From Bacteroidia bacterium (lineage in GTDB: Bacteria; Bacteroidota; Bacteroidia; Bacteroidales; Prolixibacteraceae): DNA of 56,229 bases. The notes under the pieces were generated by a model. The model had not been told where the DNA came from and did not search any database. It was given only the letters and a program-made list of their open reading frames with translations. Below are positions 8,901 to 16,905 of this stretch, in pieces. Every line of letters starts with the position of its first letter. Position 1 is the first letter of the stretch. Position numbers and translations under genes: made by a program. The stretch is taken from contig JANYKW010000089.1 of the NCBI GenBank assembly GCA_025358025.1, forward strand, positions 82,629-138,857, given 5' to 3'.

Positions 8901-10066
8901 TTTGAAGCATACTTCCTGAAATTTTTTATCCTGTGAAAGGTGAGGTAGTTGGCATTGTGAAAATTATCTGCACCTCCAAAAGTATCGTCGAAAGCAGTCC
9001 GGCACAGGAATATGATATTTTTCCCTTCAAATTGCCAGTCAACATATTGAAAACCATGCTTCAGCACATCAGGATGGTGAAGCAATACCTTGTGGATGGT
9101 CCAGTTTCTAAGATCGGGTGAGCTTTGCAGAACAAGGGTATTGCGCACTTGTCCGGCCGGCAGGGAGGCAAATTCAGGGGTTATCCGGTTGGTGATGGCC
9201 CAATAAAGTTTGGATGATTCATCGTATCGAATTGAAAATTTTCTGGCACCTCCGGCAAAATCCAGAAATCCGGTTAAAGAATCAAAGGAAGCTGTTTTTA
9301 AATCTTCGCTGATATTGACGATGGCTGCCAGGTCGCGACCCGCCTCTTTTGTTTCGACCCGCAGAAAATCAATTAATTTCCCATCAGGTGTAACCACAGC
9401 GTTTCCTTCAATCCATCCTCCAAAATTACCATCGAGATAATTTGCGTCATAAGTAAGAAAATTGGAGGTTATCCAATTTGAAGCAACCAGAAGATCTGCA
9501 TGTAAAGGTGCCGAGATTATCATGGCAGAGTATCTTTTCCCCCAGGCGGTGGTAGTTGAAGAGGCATTTTCAATTGCGCGGCAGAGTCTGCCCTGAAATA
9601 TCACCATGGGCATCGGGGCGGTATGATACTCTCCTGCCCGTAACAAACCATGGAGGCTGTCGGTTGGTTCACTCCAGCTGTTCCCTCCGTCCAGTGACTT
9701 GCGCAGGATCAGGTTGCCATGGTGTTTCCAGGTGCCCATGATATAGAGAACATTTTGATGCACAAAAAGATTGGACCAGAACTGCCCGTTGATCTCAGTT
9801 AGCTTTTCCCACGACCTTCCCCGGTCTGAAGAGCGAAAAACAGCCGTCAGAGCTTGCTGGTGCTCCGTACTGGACGGACCAAAAAAATCGTGAGATGCCA
9901 CATAGTCGCCATTGGGAAGTATCACAATACTGGGGGAACCGATAAAGGTCTTGGTAGATGCCGGCAAGTAATCAACGACTTTCCCGGGTACTTTATCTTT
10001 CTTCGCATAAACAGGTGAAAGTGCTGATAAAAAGAATAATACTGTTGCAGCAAATAAAATTTTCAT
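8897..10066 (-). CDS. Secreted sialidase-fold (BNR/Asp-box) protein
   Basis: The frame is open to 10111, but I take the ATG at 10066 because it begins a clean signal peptide (MKILFAATVLFFLSALSPVYA). The mature protein has Asp-box repeats of six-bladed sialidase propellers: SSDRGRSW (about 75-82) and SLDGGNSW (about 123-130). An early segment, GSPSIVILPNGDYVASHD, is also typical. The family includes exo-alpha-sialidases and many unassigned glycosidase-like proteins. I cannot confirm the arginine triad, so sialidase activity is only possible. It is downstream of argS on the same strand with a 128-bp gap, and overlaps the convergent reductase gene by 4 bp. Confidence 0.8.
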   Translation of the reverse strand: MKILFAATVLFFLSALSPVYAKKDKVPGKVVDYLPASTKTFIGSPSIVILPNGDYVASHDFFGPSSTEHQQALTAVFRSSDRGRSWEKLTEINGQFWSNLFVHQNVLYIMGTWKHHGNLILRKSLDGGNSWSEPTDSLHGLLRAGEYHTAPMPMVIFQGRLCRAIENASSTTTAWGKRYSAMIISAPLHADLLVASNWITSNFLTYDANYLDGNFGGWIEGNAVVTPDGKLIDFLRVETKEAGRDLAAIVNISEDLKTASFDSLTGFLDFAGGARKFSIRYDESSKLYWAITNRITPEFASLPAGQVRNTLVLQSSPDLRNWTIHKVLLHHPDVLKHGFQYVDWQFEGKNIIFLCRTAFDDTFGGADNFHNANYLTFHRIKNFRKYASN

Positions 10067-10194
10067 CGTCTGGATATTTGAAACTTTAAAAAAACAGATG
10101 GCATGGAACATGGGGCAAACCTCCCTCTCCCAGCCTTATCTTTAGGCACTGTACTCGATTCCCCATTAACACGCTGCTCTCTCCGCTCCCTGCG

Positions 10195-11988
10195 CTACAT
10201 CCGTTCGGGCACCGCTATCCCCAGGAGTGAAAATCCATTGCGGATGATCTTACCAACTGTTTGCGCCACGGCCAGCCTGAAGTCGCGGATCGACAAATCA
10301 GGTTCATTCAGAATAGAGTGGTCATGGTAAAAGGAGTTGAACTCTTTGACTAGATCATAGACATAATTGGCCACAACAGCCGGGCTGTGGGCTTTCCCTG
10401 CCTCTTTGACCACCTCTGGAAAAAGGGAGATGATCTTCAGAAGACTCCGTTCCTTCGCATTTAGTGATGTAGTGTGCGCTTTAACAGAAATGGATATACT
10501 CGTCTCCTTTGCCTTTCGCAGGATACTTTGAATCCGGGCATAGGTATATTGAATAAACGGACCGGTATTGCCGTTAAAGTCGATAGACTCTTCCGGGTTA
10601 AAGGTCATCGTTTTTTTAGGATCTACTTTTAATATGAAATATTTCAGGGCACCCAATGCCACAATGTGGTAGATATGCTCTTTCTCCTCTTCGCTGTAGC
10701 CCTCAAGCTTGCCCAGTTCCATAGATACCGAACGAGCTACGTCAATCATCCCTGCAACCAGATCATCGGCATCCACAACGGTTCCTTCACGTGATTTCAT
10801 CCGGCCATTGGGAAGTTCAACCATCCCATATGAGAAGTGGTAAAGGTCCTTACCCCATTTATATCCCAGTTTGTCGAGTAAAAGGGACAAAACCTGGAAA
10901 TGGTAAAGCTGCTCGTTACCAACAACATAAATCATGTGGTCGATGGGATAATCCCGGTAACGCAATTGTGCTGTCCCAATATCCTGGGTGATATATACCG
11001 AAGTACCATCAGAACGGAGCAGAATTTTTTTGTCAAGACCCTCCTTTCCCAGGTTGGCCCATACCGATGAATCGCTCTCCTGCTGGAAAATACCCTCTTT
11101 TACACCCCGCAAAACTTCATCACGACCAATGGTATAAGTATCTGATTCATAGTATATTTTATCGAAATCAACACCGAGCGTTTTGTATGTTGCTTCAAAT
11201 CCTTCATAAACCCAGCCATTCATCATCTTCCACAAATGACGAACCTCCTGATCGTTGGCTTCCCATTTTAGAAGCATTTCACGTGTTTCCACGATACAGG
11301 GAGCCTCCTCCCTGGCTTGCTCTTCGGAGCGACCCCGCGATACAAGTTCGGCGATCTCCCTTTTGTAAAGCAGGTCAAATTTGACATAGTACTCCCCAAC
11401 CAGGTGATCCCCCTTCTTGCCATAAGTCAAGGGTGTTTCTCCGTTGCCAAATTTCTGCCAGGCGACCATCGACTTGCAGATATGGATTCCCCTGTCGTTT
11501 ACGATGTTGGTTTTCACTACCTTGTATCCATTGGCTTTCATTACTTCGGCCAGTGAAAATCCCAGCAGGTTGTTGCGGATGTGACCCAAATGGAGTGGTT
11601 TATTGGTATTTGGGGAGGAGTATTCGACCATCACCAGCTCTGATTGATCAGTTACAGGAACGAATCCGTACGTGTCGTCAGATAATGCTTCGTTGAGTCG
11701 GTCTACCCAGAATACGTTGTCAATCAACAGGTTCAAAAATCCTTTTACCACGTTATAGGCTGAAATTTCCGGTACTTTAGCAACCAGGTAGTCACCTATT
11801 TCTGTACATGTTGCTTCCGGCGATTTCTTTGAAATTTTGAGCAAAGGGAAAATCATCACCGTCTGATCTCCTTCAAACTCACTCCTGGTAAGCTGCACCT
11901 GTACCTGGTCAGGATCAATGGTTTGCCCGTAAAGGGCAGTGACAGCTCCAGCAACATGGTTTTTTATAATACGTTCAATATTCATCAT
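10195..11988 (-). CDS. argS: Arginyl-tRNA synthetase
   Basis: 597 residues, the usual length for bacterial ArgRS, a class I enzyme charging tRNA-Arg. An N-terminal Add-1 domain (about 1-90) precedes the catalytic core with VEYSSPNTNKPLHLGHIRNN, where HLGH (about 132-135) is the HIGH signature. GRMKSREG (about 394-401) stands where other class I enzymes have KMSKS. The C-terminal helical anticodon-binding domain ends in SLLGIAVPERM. The start could be either Met of MMNIERII. It begins 21 bp after the stop of the DUF1080 gene, so a housekeeping gene may be co-transcribed with a carbohydrate gene. Confidence 0.98.
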   Translation of the reverse strand: MMNIERIIKNHVAGAVTALYGQTIDPDQVQVQLTRSEFEGDQTVMIFPLLKISKKSPEATCTEIGDYLVAKVPEISAYNVVKGFLNLLIDNVFWVDRLNEALSDDTYGFVPVTDQSELVMVEYSSPNTNKPLHLGHIRNNLLGFSLAEVMKANGYKVVKTNIVNDRGIHICKSMVAWQKFGNGETPLTYGKKGDHLVGEYYVKFDLLYKREIAELVSRGRSEEQAREEAPCIVETREMLLKWEANDQEVRHLWKMMNGWVYEGFEATYKTLGVDFDKIYYESDTYTIGRDEVLRGVKEGIFQQESDSSVWANLGKEGLDKKILLRSDGTSVYITQDIGTAQLRYRDYPIDHMIYVVGNEQLYHFQVLSLLLDKLGYKWGKDLYHFSYGMVELPNGRMKSREGTVVDADDLVAGMIDVARSVSMELGKLEGYSEEEKEHIYHIVALGALKYFILKVDPKKTMTFNPEESIDFNGNTGPFIQYTYARIQSILRKAKETSISISVKAHTTSLNAKERSLLKIISLFPEVVKEAGKAHSPAVVANYVYDLVKEFNSFYHDHSILNEPDLSIRDFRLAVAQTVGKIIRNGFSLLGIAVPERM

Positions 11989-12009
11989 GCAAATGTGAAA
12001 ATTGGGAAA

Positions 12010-15000
12010 TTAAAATTCTTTTATCCTGATATTCCTGAATTTTACTACCGAACCATGTCCCAAAAATCCGATGTGACCGGTAGTACGGTTGATACCGGGA
12101 TGATCTTTGTGATCGAGGGTGCCGTTGCGGCTTGCTGCAGCGATGTCACCTTCTGTAATTACATTTCCGTTAAGGATTACCTTGACGATATTGCCTTTTA
12201 CGATCACCTCTTCATAGTTCCATTCCCCGGTTGGTTTTAGTGATCCTCTTTTTGCTGGAATCACGCCATAAACAGAGCCATGGTATTGATATGGCTGAAG
12301 TTGCGAATAGATCGGTGCATCATCATCGAGAATTTGCAATTCCATGCCTTCATAAGCTGCGTCTCCCTGCAGCGGAGCCCGGATTCCCAATCCATTATTT
12401 GCCCCCGGTGTTAGCTGGAACTCAAAACGGTAGATAAAATCTTTGTATTCACCCTGTGTAAAAAGGTTTCCATGCGAAGGACCGTTGTCAATATTTAAAA
12501 CAATCTCACCGTTTTTCACCTCGTAATCAATCGTATTTCCGGTCCAGCCTTCGAAATTGATCCCATTGAATAGCGGAACGAAGCCCTCTTTTTGTTCCTC
12601 CGGCGCAAGGACATAATGATTATCACTGATTTCTTTCACATAGATATCGCGGAAAGCAAGGTCTGTTCCATGTGCCTGAAGCTCAATAGCTTCTTTCGGA
12701 AATATAGGCAAATTACGGTCCCAGTAATTTTCGAGAGGAAGCTGGTCAACCACCAATATCCCATTCAGAATTACAGTAACCTTTTCACCTATCATTTTGA
12801 TGTAGAAATGGTTCCAGTCACCAACAGGATTATCGGCTACCTTTAGCGGCGTACTCCTGTATTTTACATTGTTGTAGAGACCGCCTGATCCAACCTGCGC
12901 ACCTACCTCAACACGGGAAGTATCCCATATCTGAACCTGTGGTGTACCCCTCAGGTAGATTCCGCTATCCCCTTTTTTGGTGATGCGCCAATCTACAATC
13001 ATCTCGAAGTCACCGTATTGTTTTTCAGAGCAAAGATTGTCGCCGGCTCCGTTGAAAACGATCGAATGATCCTTCACACTCCAATTTTTCGCTGCTTTCG
13101 CATTTGCTTCAACCTGTTTGGATGCCAGCTCTTTCTCTGACATTTTGGCTCTTGTTATCGGGTTTCCTACCAATCCTTTCCATCCGGTAAGGTCTTTCCC
13201 GTTGAACATGGAAACGTAACCCTTTTCATCGGGCATGGATGCCAGATACTTTTTAATTTTCTCTTTGTCGTAATCACTTTCTGCTCCGGTAAGCAAACCT
13301 GCAGACCTGGACAGTACGCTTTTGACGATTTCACCCGTCAGTCCAACCTGTTTTCCGGACGGAGGAAGTGCAATCTGCATAATCGCATTGGCAGCATCGG
13401 CCTGCAATGCTTTGTCATCGATGAAATCAGACGTATAAACCAGGGAGAGGAAGGTTCTCAGATTGCCCAGCCTGTCAATCACCATCAATTTCTGTTCAGT
13501 GCTCGTGGCCAGGGGCATTATCCTGCGGTACTGCAACAATTTCTGATCGTCCGCCAGCGTGGAACGTGATACCAGGTCCATGAAACCTTTGAAGGCTCTT
13601 ACCTGGTAGCCCGGATTGCCGGCACAAATCTGATAAAGGGCGTTTGCTGCATCGGCGCTGCTCCATTTCAGCAGGGCACTGAAAGCTGACTCTTTGATTG
13701 CCTGGTCGCCGGAGTCGAAAGCATCAAATACTTTCAAAAGGGCCTCACTACCTCCAAGACTCGCATAAATTCCGAGGGTACGACCCATATCGGTTATCTG
13801 GCTTAACTGGCTGATAAACTGCCCGGTCTCTTCACTGTTCATACCGGCTGTCGCATGGACCAGGGCCAATTGAGCGGCTGAAATCTCATCTTTGGTGGAA
13901 GCTTTCTTCAACAGAGCCAATAACTGGGGGACATTCTCTTCGACTGACATGTTCTTAAGTGCAATAAAGGCAGTGGCCGAAATATCCGGATCAGCATGGG
14001 CAGTGTATCCATAAATTTTTTCAAAACAGCTCTTTACGCCTTTGGAGCCAATCAATTTGATAATCTCAACTTTGCCGGCCTTTGGCGCACCATCCAGTTC
14101 GGCGCACAATCCATACAGGTGATCCCCATCCAGCCTGCGGGAGAGCGCTTTTGCGCAGGCAGCAGCATCTACTCCTTTGATCAATTGATTCTCCAGCATC
14201 TTTACGGCATCATCCACTTTGATGTTTGCAATCGCCTCAATGGCAGCACCCCGGACCTCCGCTGAAGGATCCGACAGCATGTTTCCGAAGGTAGACAGCA
14301 GCTTTATGTCGCCTTTACGTCCAAGCATCTCTAAGATCTCGGCCCGTTTTTCACCTTCAACAGCTTTCGATTTGCTGATCCATTGGCGGGTAACGTAAAC
14401 ATCAGAAGATGAAGCAGCAATATTCATTACCCCGGCACGATATGCCTTGTCAGAGTTATCGAACTCTTTCAGCAAAAGCGGCAGCGATTCAGATCCCCAG
14501 TATTTTTCTTTCACCACCATGGCTGCCGACCGGTATTGCAACTGATTCTTCTCTTTGCAATTGGTCATCAGGATTGTCAGTACCTTATCACATAGCATCA
14601 AATCTCCTTTTTCACCCAGCCTGTTGGCGTAAGAAACAAAAGCCGTCACACTTCCGGTAGGTTCATAGATATATTTTGATTTGGCTGCCTTTTCTGATAA
14701 AAGGGTAAAGCTCTCTTTGGAACCAATCTGGGCCAGTGATTCCAGTACAACACGTTGCAATTTTGGATCTGCACTTCCCAGCTTTTTAATCAGAGAAGGA
14801 TTTGCATCCTCTATTCTCAGCTGTCCTACAGCTTTGGCAAGCGTCAGAGCAGACAAGCCCTGAGAACGATCCAAACTCTTCAGGATGGCATCACTTGCAG
14901 CAGGAGAATCTATCGACAGCATCACTTTGACAGTGGCATCACACAATTTATCATCCTGCAGGTATTGACTCAAAGTTGCTACAGATGAATTGGTTGCCAC

Positions 15001-15390
15001 AAAATAGAGTTGTGTGAGGTAAAAGGACTTAACATCCTTGTCGGCAGCGGCCTGAAGAGCAATGAGCAATCCTGCTTCAACGGTCTGTTTATCGGCCTCT
15101 TTTCCAAATTGTGAAACATATTTGGCCAGACTGGCAACTACAAATCTGGCAGCCACATCATCACCTGTGCCCGGAGGCACAATTCTGGCTGCGAAAAGGG
15201 CAAAACCCTCTTCTTTCAAATCTACCACTTCGCTCATCAGGGCATTCAGTTTGTTGTCATCTTTGGTTGGCACCTGAGCCAGGGCATCAGCCACTCTGGT
15301 ATTGATGGTTCTGTTTATCTGTCCGATACCATTGAAAGACAAGACTATAAACATCAAAACGAAAGTAAAAAACGAGAATATCTTCTTCAT
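12010..15390 (-). CDS. Giant secreted HEAT-repeat protein with two DUF1080 domains
   Basis: 1126 residues with signal peptide MKKIFSFFTFVLMFIVLSFNGIGQ. Residues about 130-700 are helical HEAT-type repeats (for example ADPKLQRVVLESLAQIG, DPSAEVRGAAIEAIANI). Two DUF1080 domains (PF06439, 3-keto-disaccharide hydrolase family, lectin-like sandwich) follow: about 722-925, opening with YVSMFNGKDLTGWKG, and about 935-1126, opening with FVPLFNGINFEGWTG. Single-domain members are only about 200-300 residues. The Gfo/Idh oxidoreductase gene 125 bp upstream is a frequent partner: oxidation at C3 of a sugar, then hydrolysis or elimination of the 3-keto glycoside. Which of the two domains is catalytic is unknown. 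The HEAT part may act as scaffold or substrate arm; that is inference. Confidence 0.9.
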   Translation of the reverse strand: MKKIFSFFTFVLMFIVLSFNGIGQINRTINTRVADALAQVPTKDDNKLNALMSEVVDLKEEGFALFAARIVPPGTGDDVAARFVVASLAKYVSQFGKEADKQTVEAGLLIALQAAADKDVKSFYLTQLYFVATNSSVATLSQYLQDDKLCDATVKVMLSIDSPAASDAILKSLDRSQGLSALTLAKAVGQLRIEDANPSLIKKLGSADPKLQRVVLESLAQIGSKESFTLLSEKAAKSKYIYEPTGSVTAFVSYANRLGEKGDLMLCDKVLTILMTNCKEKNQLQYRSAAMVVKEKYWGSESLPLLLKEFDNSDKAYRAGVMNIAASSSDVYVTRQWISKSKAVEGEKRAEILEMLGRKGDIKLLSTFGNMLSDPSAEVRGAAIEAIANIKVDDAVKMLENQLIKGVDAAACAKALSRRLDGDHLYGLCAELDGAPKAGKVEIIKLIGSKGVKSCFEKIYGYTAHADPDISATAFIALKNMSVEENVPQLLALLKKASTKDEISAAQLALVHATAGMNSEETGQFISQLSQITDMGRTLGIYASLGGSEALLKVFDAFDSGDQAIKESAFSALLKWSSADAANALYQICAGNPGYQVRAFKGFMDLVSRSTLADDQKLLQYRRIMPLATSTEQKLMVIDRLGNLRTFLSLVYTSDFIDDKALQADAANAIMQIALPPSGKQVGLTGEIVKSVLSRSAGLLTGAESDYDKEKIKKYLASMPDEKGYVSMFNGKDLTGWKGLVGNPITRAKMSEKELASKQVEANAKAAKNWSVKDHSIVFNGAGDNLCSEKQYGDFEMIVDWRITKKGDSGIYLRGTPQVQIWDTSRVEVGAQVGSGGLYNNVKYRSTPLKVADNPVGDWNHFYIKMIGEKVTVILNGILVVDQLPLENYWDRNLPIFPKEAIELQAHGTDLAFRDIYVKEISDNHYVLAPEEQKEGFVPLFNGINFEGWTGNTIDYEVKNGEIVLNIDNGPSHGNLFTQGEYKDFIYRFEFQLTPGANNGLGIRAPLQGDAAYEGMELQILDDDAPIYSQLQPYQYHGSVYGVIPAKRGSLKPTGEWNYEEVIVKGNIVKVILNGNVITEGDIAAASRNGTLDHKDHPGINRTTGHIGFLGHGSVVKFRNIRIKEF

Positions 15391-15410
15391 ATCTTTTGTA
15401 TAAACGTATT

Positions 15411-15510
15411 TAATTGTTTGAACGGTTCGAAATGTTTATGAAGTTTGAAATGTTTGAATGGTTTCTGATTATTAACTTTTCTAACTTTTTAAACAAAATA
15501 AACTTTTCAT
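15411..15510. repeat. Degenerate TTTGAA/ACTTTT-type array between two genes
   Basis: The 125-bp gap between the Gfo/Idh stop and the DUF1080 start is made of recurring near-copies: GTTTGAACGG, GTTTGAAATG, GTTTGAATGG, then AACTTTTC, AACTTTTT, AACTTTTC, TACTTTTT. The copies are imperfect and of variable spacing. It is one of several such arrays in this window, each with its own word. Confidence 0.6.
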
Positions 15511-15515
15511 ACTTT

Positions 15516-16766
15516 TTATAAACTCCAGGGAGCTCGCATGGGTTGGTGAATCAGGCGGTTTGCCGCTTCATCATCAATAAACTGCTGTGCGGTAGGATCA
15601 AAATGAAGGGTTCGCCCCAATTGAAGTGCGATAATACCCATATTGACGACCGTACAGGAGTGGTACCCATTCATCTCGTTCAGTGCAAATTTCTTTCTCG
15701 TTTTCACGGATTCGGTGAAAGAAGTAATTTGTGGTTCAGGATCAGGAAGTGTTTCCAGAAACGATTGAAGATTCGGAATGGTTGATTTGAATCCCCTGAA
15801 TATCTTTCCATTGGGTCCTTCTATGTATGCTGCATCCTTGTCGCGGTTCTCTCCGTCGAGTATGATTTTGCATCCATCAGCATAGGTATATTCAATTCTC
15901 CTCCAGGAACCTACCGCATCGTAATGCTGCTCGGGTGCATCGATCTCAACCTTAACGGGACTGGTATCGTCCTTCCCAAGCACGTATTGAACAGGATCGA
16001 GGTAGTGTTGACCCATATCGCCCAGACCACCGCCATCATAATCCCAGTATCCACGAAACTTTGCGTGCACACGTTCAGGATTATAGGGTTTATAAGGTGC
16101 CGGACCGAGCCACATGTCGTAATCGAGCTCTTCGGGAACCGGCATAGGTTGAAGGTTGTGCTCGCCACTCCAGTAAAATTTCCAGTCAAAACCAGTGATA
16201 CCGCTTACCGTAACTTTCAGCGGCCAACCCAGGATACCGCTCTGAATCAACTTCTTAAGTGGCCTAACATCCGTTCCCAATCCATAAAAGTTATCTTTAA
16301 AACGGAACCAGGTATTGAGCCTGAAAATTCTGTCGTATTTGTTGATCTCTTCCACCACCCTGAGACCTTCACCGATGGTGCGGGTCATCGGTTTTTCACA
16401 CCAGATGTCCTTTCCGGCGCGGGCTGCCTCAACGGCCATGATGCCATGCCAGTGTGGCGGAGTGGCAATGTGAACAATATCAATATCCGGTTGCAGCAAA
16501 AGTTCGCGGAAATCGTGGTAGGTCTTTACCGGATTTGGAATCATCTTTTTTACCTGTTCCAGGTGATTTTTATCCACATCACAGATAGCCACAACGCGGG
16601 TATCTTCATATCCGATATGTCCGCGTCCCATTCCGCCAACCCCGATGATTGCCTTGGTAAGCTTGTCGCTGGGGGCAGTAAAACCGGTTCCTCCGAGCAC
16701 ATGTCTGGGAACAATCATGATGCCTGCCATGGCAAGCGAAGTGTTCAAAAAACTTCTTCTCTTCAT
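15516..16766 (-). CDS. Tat-exported Gfo/Idh/MocA family oxidoreductase
   Basis: 416 residues. MKRRSFLNTSLAMAGIMIVP is a twin-arginine signal (Arg3-Arg4), fitting export of a folded enzyme with bound NAD(P). A Rossmann fold follows with GVGGMGRG (42-49), CDVD (62-65) and the family lysine motif EKP (124-126). The C-terminal domain holds GGLGDMGQHYLDP with the conserved Asp and His of the active site. These enzymes oxidise or reduce a sugar hydroxyl. With the DUF1080 protein directly downstream, C3 oxidation of glycosides in the periplasm is the likely role. The ggt gene upstream is separated by a tandem-repeat spacer. Confidence 0.92.
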   Translation of the reverse strand: MKRRSFLNTSLAMAGIMIVPRHVLGGTGFTAPSDKLTKAIIGVGGMGRGHIGYEDTRVVAICDVDKNHLEQVKKMIPNPVKTYHDFRELLLQPDIDIVHIATPPHWHGIMAVEAARAGKDIWCEKPMTRTIGEGLRVVEEINKYDRIFRLNTWFRFKDNFYGLGTDVRPLKKLIQSGILGWPLKVTVSGITGFDWKFYWSGEHNLQPMPVPEELDYDMWLGPAPYKPYNPERVHAKFRGYWDYDGGGLGDMGQHYLDPVQYVLGKDDTSPVKVEIDAPEQHYDAVGSWRRIEYTYADGCKIILDGENRDKDAAYIEGPNGKIFRGFKSTIPNLQSFLETLPDPEPQITSFTESVKTRKKFALNEMNGYHSCTVVNMGIIALQLGRTLHFDPTAQQFIDDEAANRLIHQPMRAPWSL

Positions 16767-16795
16767 GTTAAATAGTTGTTATATAGTTATTAATA

Positions 16796-16860
16796 GTACT
16801 TCGAGTACTTCGAGTACTTCGAGTACTTCGAGTACTTCGAGTACTTCGAGTACTTCGAGT
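16796..16860. repeat. Perfect 9-bp tandem repeat, about 7 copies
   Basis: The unit GTACTTCGA is repeated 7.2 times without error between the ggt stop and the Gfo/Idh start. An inverted copy (CTCGAAGTAC) lies at 16891-16900, and a degenerate AAGTACTCC at 16879-16887. Perfect identity suggests recent slippage, so copy number may vary between strains. It lies 30 bp before the Gfo/Idh start codon and so within its leader or promoter. Confidence 0.95.
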
Positions 16861-16905
16861 TCCACTATCCAAAACTTTAAGTACTCCAAACTCGAAGTAC
16901 TTTCT

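Noticed and set aside
15924-16775. 283-codon plus-strand open frame
   Set aside because: It is fully antisense to the Gfo/Idh gene, has no recognisable motif, and the minus-strand protein has complete family signatures.
16796-16860. Possible CRISPR-like array
   Set aside because: The units are 9 bp and directly adjacent with no spacers, and no cas gene is present. It is a simple tandem repeat.
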